Shown here one piece after another: positions 1 through 7,754 of a stretch of DNA of 20,559 nt (positions are counted from its first letter, which is position 1; each line of letters starts with the position of its first letter). The notes beneath the pieces were generated by a model, which was not told the origin of the DNA, did not search any database, and saw only the letters and a list, made by a program, of their open reading frames with translations. The position numbers and the translations under genes were made by a program. Source of the DNA: Methanobacteriota archaeon (lineage in GTDB: Archaea; JAADCQ01; Methanopyri; Methanopyrales; Methanopyraceae); the NCBI GenBank assembly GCA_027064425.1, contig JAMOPO010000005.1:1-20559 (forward strand). The letters are read 5' to 3'.

Positions 1-1000
1 GACCCAGCGCGACGGCGTCCATGCGCTCCTCCAGGTCCCGCGTCGTCTCCTCCGAGACGAACTCCTCGTACCGCGAGCTCAGGTACTCGTACACGGCCTC
101 GCCGCGCGAGGTTGGGAAGATCCACCGGCGGCGCGGGGTCTCGTACACGTAGCCCCGGCGGAACAGCTTCTCCACGATCTGCGCGTAGGTGCTGGGCCGG
201 CCCAGGCCGCGCTCCCGCATGTCCTCCACGAGCTCCGACTGGTCGTACGGGTACGCCTCGTGCCGCTCGATGACCTCCACCTCGCCGATCTCCAGCTCGT
301 CGCCCTCCTCCAGCTTGGGCGCCTCGCGGATGCCGTACGAGGGCAGGTCGTACTCCGTGAGCACCTTTGTGAACCCGGGCTCGAGGATCTCCACCACGCC
401 CTCCAGCTCGATCTCGGCCACGGGCGTCCCGTCCACCTTCACGTGGAGGACGGCCTCCTGGTACAGGACCTTCGCCGGCCTCATCTGACTCGCCATGAAC
501 CGGCGGAAGATGAGCTCGTACAGGCGCAGGTGATCGCGGGTCAGCGTGATGGTGGTCTGGAGCGCGCCCTCCCGGATCATGGTGCGGAGCTCCTCCGGGT
601 CCGCCGGGCGCGTCGGCCGGATGCACTCGTGCGCGCCCTCCACGTGCTCCGACTCCGGCTCCCAGGTCCGCGGGTGGAAGTCCTCCGGGTCCAAGTTCGC
701 CTCGATGTACTCCCGGGCGACCCGCTTGCCCTCGTCCGAGACCCGGGTGGAGTCGGTTCGGTGGTAGGTGATGATCCCGCCCTCGAAGAGGTCCTGGGCC
801 AGCTGCATCACGCGCTCGGAGGAGAGCCGCAGGCGGCGCGTCGCGACCTGGAGCATGGTTCCAGTCTCGAAGGGAGGCTGCGGGTTGATCTCGCGCTCCT
901 CGCGCTTGACGCTGACGACCTCGGCCGGGCGCCCCTCCAGCTCCTTGAACGTGCTGCGGGCGAGCGACTCGTCCCGTATCTTAACCTTCACCTCCGCCAA
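1..1000 (-). CDS. rgyA: Reverse gyrase subunit A (topoisomerase IA active-site part), 3' end outside the window
   Basis: Read on the minus strand, a frame opens at TTG (1000) and runs without a stop to base 1, giving 333 codons. Residues 72-83 contain GGIITYHRTDST, the type IA topoisomerase active-site block; Y79 is the expected nucleophile that attaches to DNA. Further on, the SxSxxxG-like GRPSTYAQIVEKL block is also typical of topoisomerase IA. There is no helicase domain, which is what the known heterodimeric Methanopyrus reverse gyrase predicts: RgyA carries the active tyrosine, while RgyB carries the helicase and the rest. The known RgyA is about 358 residues, so roughly 25 codons should lie outside. 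A GGGGA ribosome-binding site about 9 bases upstream supports the TTG; a GTG at 991 is an alternative. Function: ATP-dependent positive supercoiling of DNA at very high temperature. Confidence 0.93.
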   Translation of the reverse strand, partial: MAEVKVKIRDESLARSTFKELEGRPAEVVSVKREEREINPQPPFETGTMLQVATRRLRLSSERVMQLAQDLFEGGIITYHRTDSTRVSDEGKRVAREYIEANLDPEDFHPRTWEPESEHVEGAHECIRPTRPADPEELRTMIREGALQTTITLTRDHLRLYELIFRRFMASQMRPAKVLYQEAVLHVKVDGTPVAEIELEGVVEILEPGFTKVLTEYDLPSYGIREAPKLEEGDELEIGEVEVIERHEAYPYDQSELVEDMRERGLGRPSTYAQIVEKLFRRGYVYETPRRRWIFPTSRGEAVYEYLSSRYEEFVSEETTRDLEERMDAVALG

Positions 1001-1463
1001 GGTCCGCGGTCCCCTCTTCCAGGAGGCTGAGGGTGAGGGCCAGGGCGAAGATCGCCTTCCGCGAGACCCGGTCGTTCGGGGGCGGGTAGGGCATGGATAC
1101 GTTGAATCTTCGGTGCTTGACCACCCCACCCCGCGGCACGTGAACGGTCCTGGGCGGCGCCAGGTCCTCGGGCCACGGGATGGTCACCGGGACCCGCACC
1201 CGGTCCTCTCCCTCCCGAGGCTCCTCATCCCACGGCACGGACAGCAGGGTCGTGCAGCGCAGCCGGCATCGGAGGCAGGGATGCTCGGCGTCCGGGCGCG
1301 CCAGGCTCGCCCGTACGGACCTCAGGACCACCCGGTCCGGGTGCACGGGGTCGAGGAGTCGGCGGCCGAAGGCCCATTGGTCGGTGTTTCGGCAGCGTCC
1401 CCAGGGCGCGGGCTCGTAGACTCGCTGGAGGAACGCGGGGTACGAGAACTGGCGGAAGGCCAA
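981..1463 (-). CDS. Conserved-looking hypothetical protein overlapping the rgyA start
   Basis: This 160-residue frame starts at TTG 1463 and ends 20 bases inside rgyA, so the two are probably translated from one message. I do not recognise a family. The protein is rich in Arg and Pro, has a CLRCRLRC cluster in the middle (CxxC-type, possibly metal binding) and a short hydrophobic helix (KAIFALALTLSLLEE) near the C-terminus; no signal peptide is evident. A TTATAA box at 1494-1499 sits about 30 bases before the start, so the transcript would have a very short leader, and no Shine-Dalgarno sequence is seen. The overlap with rgyA suggests a link to reverse gyrase, but that is inference only. High GC leaves long frames open by chance, so existence itself is not certain. 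Confidence 0.6.
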   Translation of the reverse strand: MAFRQFSYPAFLQRVYEPAPWGRCRNTDQWAFGRRLLDPVHPDRVVLRSVRASLARPDAEHPCLRCRLRCTTLLSVPWDEEPREGEDRVRVPVTIPWPEDLAPPRTVHVPRGGVVKHRRFNVSMPYPPPNDRVSRKAIFALALTLSLLEEGTADLGGGEG

Positions 1464-1491
1464 GTGAGCCCGGGGTGGCGCGGGCGCGGGG

Positions 1492-1501
1492 GGTTATAAG
1501 C
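1492..1501 (-). promoter_or_regulatory. TATA box for the unknown gene-rgyA operon
   Basis: The minus strand reads CGCTTATAAC here, an AT-rich block in otherwise GC-only sequence, about 30 bases upstream of TTG 1463. That spacing fits an archaeal box A with a transcription start at or close to the start codon. It lies between the dcd stop and the operon. Confidence 0.6.
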
Positions 1502-1510
1502 GGACCGATT

Positions 1511-2119
1511 TCAGCTCTCCCGGCCCTTCCCTTCCTCGTTCTCGTCTCGGAAGTCCAGGTGCAGCCGGGAGGGGGCGGGCCGTTTGTCGCCGTAGTACTT
1601 GCCGCTGAACTCGGGGTACACCCGCTCCGCCGCGCTCGACAGGCGGTGGAACACGATCTGGACGATCCTCATGCCGGGGCGCAGCTTCACGGGCATCGGG
1701 TTGAAGTTGACGAGCTCCAGCGTGAGCCGACCGCGCCAGCCCGGGTCCACGTACCCGGCCTCGACGTGCGCCTGGATGCCGAGCCGGCCGAGCGAGGAGC
1801 GGCCGTGGAGGACGCCGGTGATCTCGGGCGAGTTGATCTCGATCCACTCGTAGGTGACGCCCAGGACGAGCTCGCCGGGGTTGATCACGAACTCCTCGTC
1901 CTCGTCGATCACGATGCGCTCCGTGTTCTCGCCCGCGTCCTTGGTCGGGTCGATGCACGGCTTGTGCAGCGTCTTGAAGACGACGAACTCGTTCCCCAGG
2001 CGCAGGTCCAGGCTCGCGGGGCCGAGGGCCTCCTCCAGGTAGTCCTCGTCCAGCGGGTCGATCACGATCTCGCCCGTCTCCAGCGCCCGCTTGATGTCCC
2101 GGTCGGAGAGCACCGTCAA
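1511..2119 (-). CDS. dcd: dCTP deaminase (possibly dUMP-forming bifunctional form)
   Basis: The 202-residue product has the dCTP deaminase/dUTPase fold signature: N-terminal VLSDRDIKRAL, then HGRSSLGRLGIQAHVEAGY, then DPGWRGRLTLELVN, which contains the nucleotide-binding Arg/Ser residues and the family's catalytic Glu in TLEL. It deaminates dCTP on the way to dUMP for thymidylate synthesis. Methanogen members such as the M. jannaschii enzyme both deaminate and hydrolyse the triphosphate; which type this is cannot be decided by eye. TTG at 2119 is chosen because a GGGGGA ribosome-binding site sits 7 bases before it; GTG at 2113 would give the common family N-terminus M-L-S-D and is a real alternative. 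It is on the same strand as larC2 upstream (73-base gap) and the rgyA pair downstream. Confidence 0.93.
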   Translation of the reverse strand: MTVLSDRDIKRALETGEIVIDPLDEDYLEEALGPASLDLRLGNEFVVFKTLHKPCIDPTKDAGENTERIVIDEDEEFVINPGELVLGVTYEWIEINSPEITGVLHGRSSLGRLGIQAHVEAGYVDPGWRGRLTLELVNFNPMPVKLRPGMRIVQIVFHRLSSAAERVYPEFSGKYYGDKRPAPSRLHLDFRDENEEGKGRES

Positions 2120-2192
2120 GGCGTCGTCCCCCGCCGACTCACCTCGCGGAGTCCCGTGGCGTTTCGGGTTCCGCGTACAAAGTTTCGCCCGG

Positions 2193-2729
2193 TCAGTCCG
2201 CGCGGATCTCCCGGCGCTTCAGATCCACCCGACCGCCGACGCGGGCGGCCGCCTCGACGAGGGCCTTCACCTCCCGGGGCGGGACCCCCGTCTCCTCGCT
2301 AATGCGCCGGCACTCATCGAACTCCGCCTTGACCGTGACCGTCTCGCCGTCCGGCGTCTCGGCGATCTTGACGCTCACCTCCCACCGCCGGTCCCCGTAC
2401 TCCACCTCCACCGTCTCGAACCGGGAGGGGACGGAGTAGACCCCGTCCGCGTCGAACCGGTCGACGCCCGTCGAGCCCGTGAGGGTCATGATCTCGCGCG
2501 CCACGCGCTCGGCCGTCTCGTCGGGGTCATCCCCGCCGTCGACCAGGACCAGGAGCACGTGCCCGGGCCGGTTCTTCTTGGTCGTACAGGGGAGGGCGTG
2601 GCAGGCGAGGACCTCGTCCATCTCCACGAGCCGTTGGATCGCGTCGCCGATCACCTCCCCGTCCCGATCGTCCACCACGGTGACCAGGAACATGAGGTGG
2701 GAAGGGTTGTAATCCAGCTCCAGGGTCAC
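2193..2729 (-). CDS. larC2: Stand-alone C-terminal domain of LarC (nickel pincer cofactor biosynthesis)
   Basis: The 178-residue protein matches the C-terminal half of LarC (the DUF111 family) as I know it: an opening acidic D-x-N-P segment, then TTKKNRPGHVLLVL (the family's KKNRPG motif), then a TGVDRF...VPSRFETVEVEYGDRRWEVSVKI stretch, then AEFDECRRISEETGVPPREV near the end. LarC is a CTP-dependent cyclometallase that inserts nickel into the pincer cofactor of lactate racemase and relatives. In Lactobacillus the two halves are joined by ribosomal frameshifting. Here the N-terminal half is not next door: the gene upstream is divergent. The start is GTG 2729, directly behind a GGGGGGA tract and only 20 bases from the divergent start. 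The gene name is by similarity; whether it acts alone or pairs with a LarC1 elsewhere is unknown. Confidence 0.8.
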   Translation of the reverse strand: MTLELDYNPSHLMFLVTVVDDRDGEVIGDAIQRLVEMDEVLACHALPCTTKKNRPGHVLLVLVDGGDDPDETAERVAREIMTLTGSTGVDRFDADGVYSVPSRFETVEVEYGDRRWEVSVKIAETPDGETVTVKAEFDECRRISEETGVPPREVKALVEAAARVGGRVDLKRREIRAD

Positions 2730-2749
2730 TCCCCCCGGGGAGTGCGGGC

Positions 2750-4024
2750 TTGGGATGGGAGCTCACGGGCTACCTCGAGTTCCTCAAGGTCGTGGTCCTG
2801 TCCGCCGCCGTGGGCATGCTCATCGGCGTCGAGCGGGAGCACGCGCAGCCGGCCCGTCGGGTGGCCGGGTTCCGAACCTTCACGCTGGCGGGCCTCCTCG
2901 GCGGTCTCTCCACGTACCTCGCGAGGATCGGGGTCGGGCCGCTGGCGGGTGCGGTCCTCGCGGGCGCGGTGGGGCTGGTGGTCCTGCTTTACGCCATGCG
3001 CGTGTACCGGAGGCGCTCGCTCGGGGTCGTCACCCCGATGGCGCTCCTGGTCACCCTCGTGGCGGGCGGGCTCGTCGGGGTGGGCCGGTTCAAGGAGGGG
3101 GCCACGCTCGCGATCGTCACCTCGGTCGTCCTGCTCTCTCGGACCCGGGTCCACCCGGTCCTGCGGCGGCTCTCGGACCGGGACGTGCTGGACGCGATCA
3201 CGGTCTTCTCGCTGGCCGCGCTGGCCTACCCGCTCTGCCCGCCCGGGCCGGTGGACCCGTGGGGAGTGCTCAACCTCCGGAGCGTGATCGAGATCGTCCT
3301 GATCGTGCTGGCGGTGACCGCGATCGGGTACGTGGGCATGCGGGTCTCGGCGCGGGGCGGGGCCCTGGCCACGGCCCTGGTCGGTGGGTTCGTGAGCAGC
3401 TCGGCGACGACGGCGACGGTGGCGGCCCGGTTCCGGGAGGTCCCGGAGGTCGTGGCGGTGGTCGTCTCGGCCGCGGTGGCGGTGGCCGTGCTCCGGAACA
3501 TGGCGTACGTGGGGATGATCTCTCGGGAGCCGGTGCTGCTCGAGTGGGTCGCGTTCGTCGCCGTCCCGGCGGCGGTCGCCGGCCTGCTGGCCGCGGGGAT
3601 CGGGGTGAGTCGGCTGGACGTGGAGGAGGAAGAGCTGTGGCGGGTGGTCCGGAAACGGATCCGCTCCCCGCTGTCCCTGGGGCCGGCCGCGAAGCTGGGG
3701 CTGATGATCTCCGGGTTCGCGATGGTGCTGAAGGTGGCCCAGCTGCTCGCCGGGAAGTTCGGGGTCGTGGTGGGGGTCGTGGTGGGCGCGCTGGCGAGCA
3801 GTCACGCGATGAGCCTGACGCTCGCGTACATGGCCGCCTCGGGGGCGCTCGGGCCGGACGTGGCCGGCCGGCTGATCGCCGTGGCCTCGCTGGAGGCGGT
3901 GCTCGTCAAGCTGCCGTGGGTGTGCGCGTTCGGCGGCCCGGCGCTGGCGCGGAGGGTGTGGTGGTACCTGGCCCTGCCGGCCGCGGCGGGTGCGGCGGGG
4001 CTGCTCGCGGCGCTGCTCGTCTAG
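2750..4024 (+). CDS. MgtC/SapB-DUF4010 family multi-pass membrane protein
   Basis: The 424-residue product is almost entirely hydrophobic, with about eleven or twelve membrane helices. The N-terminus carries the MgtC-type GMLIGVEREH motif, followed by a GFRTFTLAGLLGGL segment. The C-terminal half has the conserved small-residue helices GGFVSSSATTATVAARF and ALASSHAMSLTLAYMA that characterise the DUF4010 (COG3174) family. The transported substrate of this family is not established, so none is assigned. The start is TTG 2750, inside the short space shared with the divergent larC2. Its TAG stop overlaps the stop of the convergent methyltransferase gene in a palindromic CTAG (4021-4024), so the two genes share their ends with no spacer. 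Confidence 0.88.
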   Translation: MGWELTGYLEFLKVVVLSAAVGMLIGVEREHAQPARRVAGFRTFTLAGLLGGLSTYLARIGVGPLAGAVLAGAVGLVVLLYAMRVYRRRSLGVVTPMALLVTLVAGGLVGVGRFKEGATLAIVTSVVLLSRTRVHPVLRRLSDRDVLDAITVFSLAALAYPLCPPGPVDPWGVLNLRSVIEIVLIVLAVTAIGYVGMRVSARGGALATALVGGFVSSSATTATVAARFREVPEVVAVVVSAAVAVAVLRNMAYVGMISREPVLLEWVAFVAVPAAVAGLLAAGIGVSRLDVEEEELWRVVRKRIRSPLSLGPAAKLGLMISGFAMVLKVAQLLAGKFGVVVGVVVGALASSHAMSLTLAYMAASGALGPDVAGRLIAVASLEAVLVKLPWVCAFGGPALARRVWWYLALPAAAGAAGLLAALLV

Positions 4025-5400
4025 CGCTGCTTCCGGAACTTGACCACGAAGAAGCCGGACGTGTCGTGCACGTGGGGCCACATTCGGCCGGCCTCGAGGG
4101 AGGGGGAGACGCCGTCCACCTCGAGGTGCGGGCAGAGGAAGTCGAACTCGGAGCGCACGTCCTCCGCCCGCAGCCGCTCGGTCTTGAGCGCCTCGGAGGC
4201 GACGAGCTCGTTCTCCTCGGGCGTGATCGTGCAGGTGGAGTACACGAGCACGCCTCCCGGCTTGACCAGCCGCGCGGCCGCCCGGATCATCTGCTTCTGC
4301 TTCGCGGAGAGCTCTCGGACCTCCTTCGGCCCGATCTTCCACTTCACGTCCGGGTCGGTGCGCAGGGTGCCGAGGCTCGTGCACGGTGGGTCGAGCAGGA
4401 CGCGGTCGAACTTGCCGACGAAGCGCGGGTTCCGCCCGAGCCGGCGGACGTCCGCTCGCATGATCTCGATGCAGTCATCGAAGCCCATCCGCTCGGCGAA
4501 CTTCTGCAGCCGGCGGAGCCGGGTCCGACTCACGTCCACGGCGAGGATCTCCACGTCGCCCTCCGTCAGCTGGGCGATGTGCGTGGTCTTACCGCCCGGG
4601 GCTGCGCACAGGTCCGCGATCCGCTCCCCCGGCTGCGGGTCGAGCACCTCGGTGACGAGGGCGGCCGCCTCGTCCTGCGGGATGATCCAGCCCTTGTTCC
4701 AGCACTCGAGCTCCTCGAGCCGGAGCGGCTTGCCCTTCTCGATCCGGATGCAGTAATCCACGTACCGTCCGCGCTCGACCTCGAACCCGTGCTCCTCGAA
4801 CTCCTCGATGACCTCGTCCACGTCCGCCTCCGCCGTGTTGACCCGGAACGTGTAGTGCTCCGGGGGCTGGTTGTGCACCTCCATCAGCTTCTTCAGCTCG
4901 TCCCGCCCCAGCAGCGGCTCGAACTTCTCCACGAACCAGCGCGGGTGGTGGTACTCCAGGCACAGCTCGTCCAGCTCGTCCTCCGGCTCCGGCCCCTCGT
5001 AGTTCTCCAGGTCCGCGACCACCCCGTGCACCCGGCGGTGGTTCAGGCCCAGCTCCTTCGCCGCCTTGGCGGCACAGTCCGTGACCGGGGCCGGGTGCTT
5101 GCCCTCGTACAGGACCTCGTTCGCCGCGATCATCACCAACGCCCGCTCCAGCGGGGGCAGCCGGCTCCTCGCGATGTCGTCCACCACGCGCTCGAGCGTG
5201 CCGTACCGCCGCAGCGTGTCGTACACGAGGCTTCGGGTCACGGACTGGATCCGGTCGTTGTAGTCCGAGAGCTCCTGCCGCAGGACGTACTGGATCGGGT
5301 ACGACTTCGTCCTCATCACCTCCAGCAGCGACCTCGCCGCCAGCGCGTAGCACGTGATCCAGAACTTGTCCGGGCTGACCTCCTCCGCCAACCGCCTCAC
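4021..5400 (-). CDS. Sun/NOP2-family RNA (cytosine-5) methyltransferase
   Basis: The 459-residue protein has a NusB-like helical N-terminus (about 1-130), then the S-adenosylmethionine-binding block DLCAAPGGKTTHIA (about 263-276), DPPCTS with Cys340, and YSTCT with Cys390. In this family the Cys of the TC motif attacks C6 of the target cytosine and the Cys of the PC motif releases the product, so both catalytic residues are present. The N-terminal domain makes it resemble bacterial RsmB (Sun), which methylates 16S rRNA; archaeal relatives act on rRNA or tRNA, so the target is left open. The GTG start at 5400 overlaps the stop of the preceding small cyclase gene in GTGA, which points to translational coupling as the last gene of the serA operon. 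Confidence 0.92.
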   Translation of the reverse strand: MRRLAEEVSPDKFWITCYALAARSLLEVMRTKSYPIQYVLRQELSDYNDRIQSVTRSLVYDTLRRYGTLERVVDDIARSRLPPLERALVMIAANEVLYEGKHPAPVTDCAAKAAKELGLNHRRVHGVVADLENYEGPEPEDELDELCLEYHHPRWFVEKFEPLLGRDELKKLMEVHNQPPEHYTFRVNTAEADVDEVIEEFEEHGFEVERGRYVDYCIRIEKGKPLRLEELECWNKGWIIPQDEAAALVTEVLDPQPGERIADLCAAPGGKTTHIAQLTEGDVEILAVDVSRTRLRRLQKFAERMGFDDCIEIMRADVRRLGRNPRFVGKFDRVLLDPPCTSLGTLRTDPDVKWKIGPKEVRELSAKQKQMIRAAARLVKPGGVLVYSTCTITPEENELVASEALKTERLRAEDVRSEFDFLCPHLEVDGVSPSLEAGRMWPHVHDTSGFFVVKFRKQR

Positions 5401-5831
5401 CCCCTCACCACCACGGTGTTCCCACCGCGCCGCTTCGCCTCCCGCAGGGCCTCCAGCGCCCGCCGGACCGCCGGCGACTCGCGCTCCGGAACGAGCCGGT
5501 GACGCGGGGCCGGGGCCACGCCCACGCCGATGCTGATCGTCACCTCACCCTCGAACCGGCGCTCGAACTCGCGCCGAATGCGCTCGCACTCCTCCACCAC
5601 CTCCTCCAGGAGCTCCTCTCCCCCCGGTATCTCGACAATGAACTCTTCGGTACCTCGCTCCCGATCCGGCCCCTTGACCGCCACCGCGCCCGGGAACCGG
5701 GACAGGAACCGCTCGACCAGCTCCGTGAGCAGGCCGGTGGCGGGGTTGGGGGAGTACTCCGACCACCCCTTCTCCCGCACCACCTCGCCGAAGTTGTCCA
5801 GGTCGCCCGCCACCGCCACGCTCTTCAGCAC
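5397..5831 (-). CDS. Small stand-alone nucleotidyl-cyclase-fold protein (GGDEF / GTP cyclohydrolase III-like)
   Basis: The 144-residue product starts at GTG 5831, overlapping the serA stop by seven bases. It shows the order of motifs of the GGDEF/palm cyclase fold: a first beta strand ending in GDLDNF (D10, D12, the metal-binding acids), a central GTEEFIVEIPG (60-70) in the place of GGDEF, SIGVGVA (100-106), and a final ALEALREAKRRGGNTVVV, which parallels the usual ADxALYxAKxxGRN ending. The stretch DNFG...SPNP also resembles the N-terminal half of M. jannaschii GTP cyclohydrolase III, which is two such domains in tandem; here there is only one. Substrate and product are unknown. No sensor, receiver or membrane domain is attached. 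Confidence 0.75.
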   Translation of the reverse strand: MLKSVAVAGDLDNFGEVVREKGWSEYSPNPATGLLTELVERFLSRFPGAVAVKGPDRERGTEEFIVEIPGGEELLEEVVEECERIRREFERRFEGEVTISIGVGVAPAPRHRLVPERESPAVRRALEALREAKRRGGNTVVVRG

Positions 5832-7393
5832 AGGACCAGGTCCACCCGCCGCACCTGCTCCACCTCGTCGATCGCCCGCAGGCACTCCTCCGGCGGCTCC
5901 TCGTCCGTCCTGATCACCATGATCGCCTCCCCACCCTTCTCCCGGCGACCCACCTCCATCGCCGCGATGTTCACCCCGTGCTCACCCAGGATCAGCCCGA
6001 CCTCACCGACCACCCCGGGCCGGTCCACGTGCCAGACGAACAGCGTCGGCCCGCTCAGCTTGAACCGCAGCTCGTACCCGTTCACCGACGTCAGGTAGAC
6101 CTGCCCGTCCACCCACGTGCCCCGCAGCGACGTCTCGTCCTCCTCCGACCGCAGCGAGACGGCCAGCTCGTCCTCGTCCAGCTCGTCCGAGACCGCGAAC
6201 TCGACCTCGATACCCCGGTCCTCCGCCACCCTCACCGCGTTCACCATCGTCACCGGCTCCTGCAGGATCCGGTCCAGACACCCCTTCAGCACCGCCCGCT
6301 TCAGCGCCTCCCGCTCCCGCTCGCCCGGCTCCTCACCCACCTTGATCGTGACCGACTTCAGCCGACCCTTGAGCAGCTGCGCGCCCACGTCCGCCAGCCG
6401 CTCACCCACCTCCATCAGCCGCTTCGTCGCCTTCGGCACCCCGGCCAGCGGGAGGTTGACCACGTTCTCCGGGATCTCACCCTTCAGCACCCGCTCGATC
6501 TCCCGCGCCACGATCAGCCCCGCCGCCCGCTGCGCCTCGCTCGTCGACCCGCCGATGTGCGGCGTGAGCACCACGTTGTCCAGCTCGTACAGCGGGTGAT
6601 CCTCACCCGGCGGCTCCTCCGCGAACACGTCCAGCGCCGCGCCCGCGATCCACCCCTCCTTCAGCGCCTTGACCAGCGCCTCCTCGTCCACCACCTCACC
6701 CCGCGCGCAGTTGATCAGGAACGCCGACTCCTTCATCAGCTTCAGCTCCCGCTCCCCGATCATCCCCCGCGTCTCGTCCGTCAACGGCACGTGAATCGTG
6801 ACGATGTCCGCCCGCCGCAGCAGCTCGTCCAGCTCGTCCACCAGCTCCACGCCCAGCTCCTCCGCCACCTCCTCCGGGATGTACGGGTCGTACGCGATCA
6901 CCTCCATCTCGAACGCCTTCGCCCGCTTCGCCACCTGCCGCCCGATCCGACCCAGTCCAATGATCCCCAGCACCTTCCCCGCCAGCTCCACACCCATGAA
7001 CCTCTGCCGCTCCCACTCGCCCCGACGCACCGACCGATCCGCCTGCGGGATCTTCCGCGCCAGCGCCAGGATCAGCCCCATCGTGTGCTCCGCCACCGAG
7101 ATCGAGCTCGACTCCGGCGCGTTCACCACGATGATACCGCGCTCCGTCGCCGCCTCCACGTCGATGTTGTCCACGCCCACGCCCGCCCGCGCGATCACCT
7201 TCAGGTTCTCCGCCTCCTCGATCAGCTCCCGCGTCACCTGCGTCCCGCTCCTCACCACCCACGCGTCCGCGTCCCTCACGTGCTTCCGAATCTCCTCCTC
7301 GTCCGCGTCCTCCAGGACCACCACCTCACCCAGCTCCTCCAGCTTCTCCAACGCCTCCTCGTGGATCGGATCCGTCACCAGAATCTTCGCCAC
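5825..7393 (-). CDS. serA: D-3-phosphoglycerate dehydrogenase
   Basis: The first step of serine biosynthesis: NAD-dependent oxidation of 3-phosphoglycerate. The 522-residue length is that of the long (type I) enzymes. The N-terminal part has the catalytic-domain start [18 protein letters not shown], the dinucleotide-binding [11 protein letters not shown] (146-156), the substrate Arg in NCARGEVVD (R231), the Glu in FAEEPP (E260) and the catalytic His in LTPHIGGST (H279). A middle regulatory domain (about 315-450) and a C-terminal ACT domain ([20 protein letters not shown] onward) follow, so serine feedback control is likely. GTG 7393 is chosen because the family N-terminus begins exactly there behind a GGGGGG tract; the frame stays open upstream, but that part has no family similarity. 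First gene of a three-gene overlapping operon. Confidence 0.95.
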   Translation of the reverse strand: MAKILVTDPIHEEALEKLEELGEVVVLEDADEEEIRKHVRDADAWVVRSGTQVTRELIEEAENLKVIARAGVGVDNIDVEAATERGIIVVNAPESSSISVAEHTMGLILALARKIPQADRSVRRGEWERQRFMGVELAGKVLGIIGLGRIGRQVAKRAKAFEMEVIAYDPYIPEEVAEELGVELVDELDELLRRADIVTIHVPLTDETRGMIGERELKLMKESAFLINCARGEVVDEEALVKALKEGWIAGAALDVFAEEPPGEDHPLYELDNVVLTPHIGGSTSEAQRAAGLIVAREIERVLKGEIPENVVNLPLAGVPKATKRLMEVGERLADVGAQLLKGRLKSVTIKVGEEPGEREREALKRAVLKGCLDRILQEPVTMVNAVRVAEDRGIEVEFAVSDELDEDELAVSLRSEEDETSLRGTWVDGQVYLTSVNGYELRFKLSGPTLFVWHVDRPGVVGEVGLILGEHGVNIAAMEVGRREKGGEAIMVIRTDEEPPEECLRAIDEVEQVRRVDLVLC

Positions 7394-7427
7394 GAGCGCA
7401 CCCCCCGCCCCGCCCCGGACAGCCCGG

Positions 7428-7436
7428 AAAAATATG
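7428..7436 (-). promoter_or_regulatory. TATA box of the serA operon
   Basis: The minus strand reads CATATTTTT, ending 35 bases before GTG 7393. It is the only AT-rich block in the leader and has archaeal box A spacing, predicting a transcript with a leader of roughly ten bases. Confidence 0.6.
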
Positions 7437-7754
7437 TTGATGGACCCACCGAGCCACGCCGTCGATCCCCCGCGGCTCGGACCGCGGACGCGCCGAACGG
7501 CGAGCGCGTCGGCCCGTCCCGCCCTAATTAGCGGGCCAGCCGGGACCGGCCCGCGCGACCGGACATCACAGCCCCGAGCGGCAGACGCGGCCAGGCGAGC
7601 GGGGCAGGGGCTGGGGGAGCTGATCCCGGATCGGGTGGGACCACAGTCGGGAACGGCACGCTGCGAGGTCTTCACGCACATCGCGCGGTGCCAGCTTCTA
7701 AGCCTCTGCCGGGTGTACGGCACCGCCCCCGCGAACCGCGCCAGCGATGATCGG
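7437..7754. other. Intergenic region upstream of serA, no gene recognised
   Basis: About 320 bases lie between the serA promoter and the secreted-protein gene. I see no convincing coding frame. A GC-rich inverted repeat has arms GCGGGCC (7531-7537) and GGCCCGC (7548-7554) with a ten-base loop, preceded by the AT-rich block CCTAATTAGC (7523-7532). A second looser repeat has GGCAC near 7655 and GTGCC near 7690. Either could be part of a small RNA or a terminator for the gene ending at 7755; neither can be assigned. Confidence 0.4.

Noticed and set aside
260-1030. A 256-codon plus-strand frame rich in Leu, His and Arg
   Set aside because: It is antisense to rgyA with its intact topoisomerase motifs.
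2755-5502. A 915-codon open frame on the plus strand
   Set aside because: It crosses the membrane-protein gene in another frame and the methyltransferase gene in antisense; the Gly/Arg-rich product has no domain.
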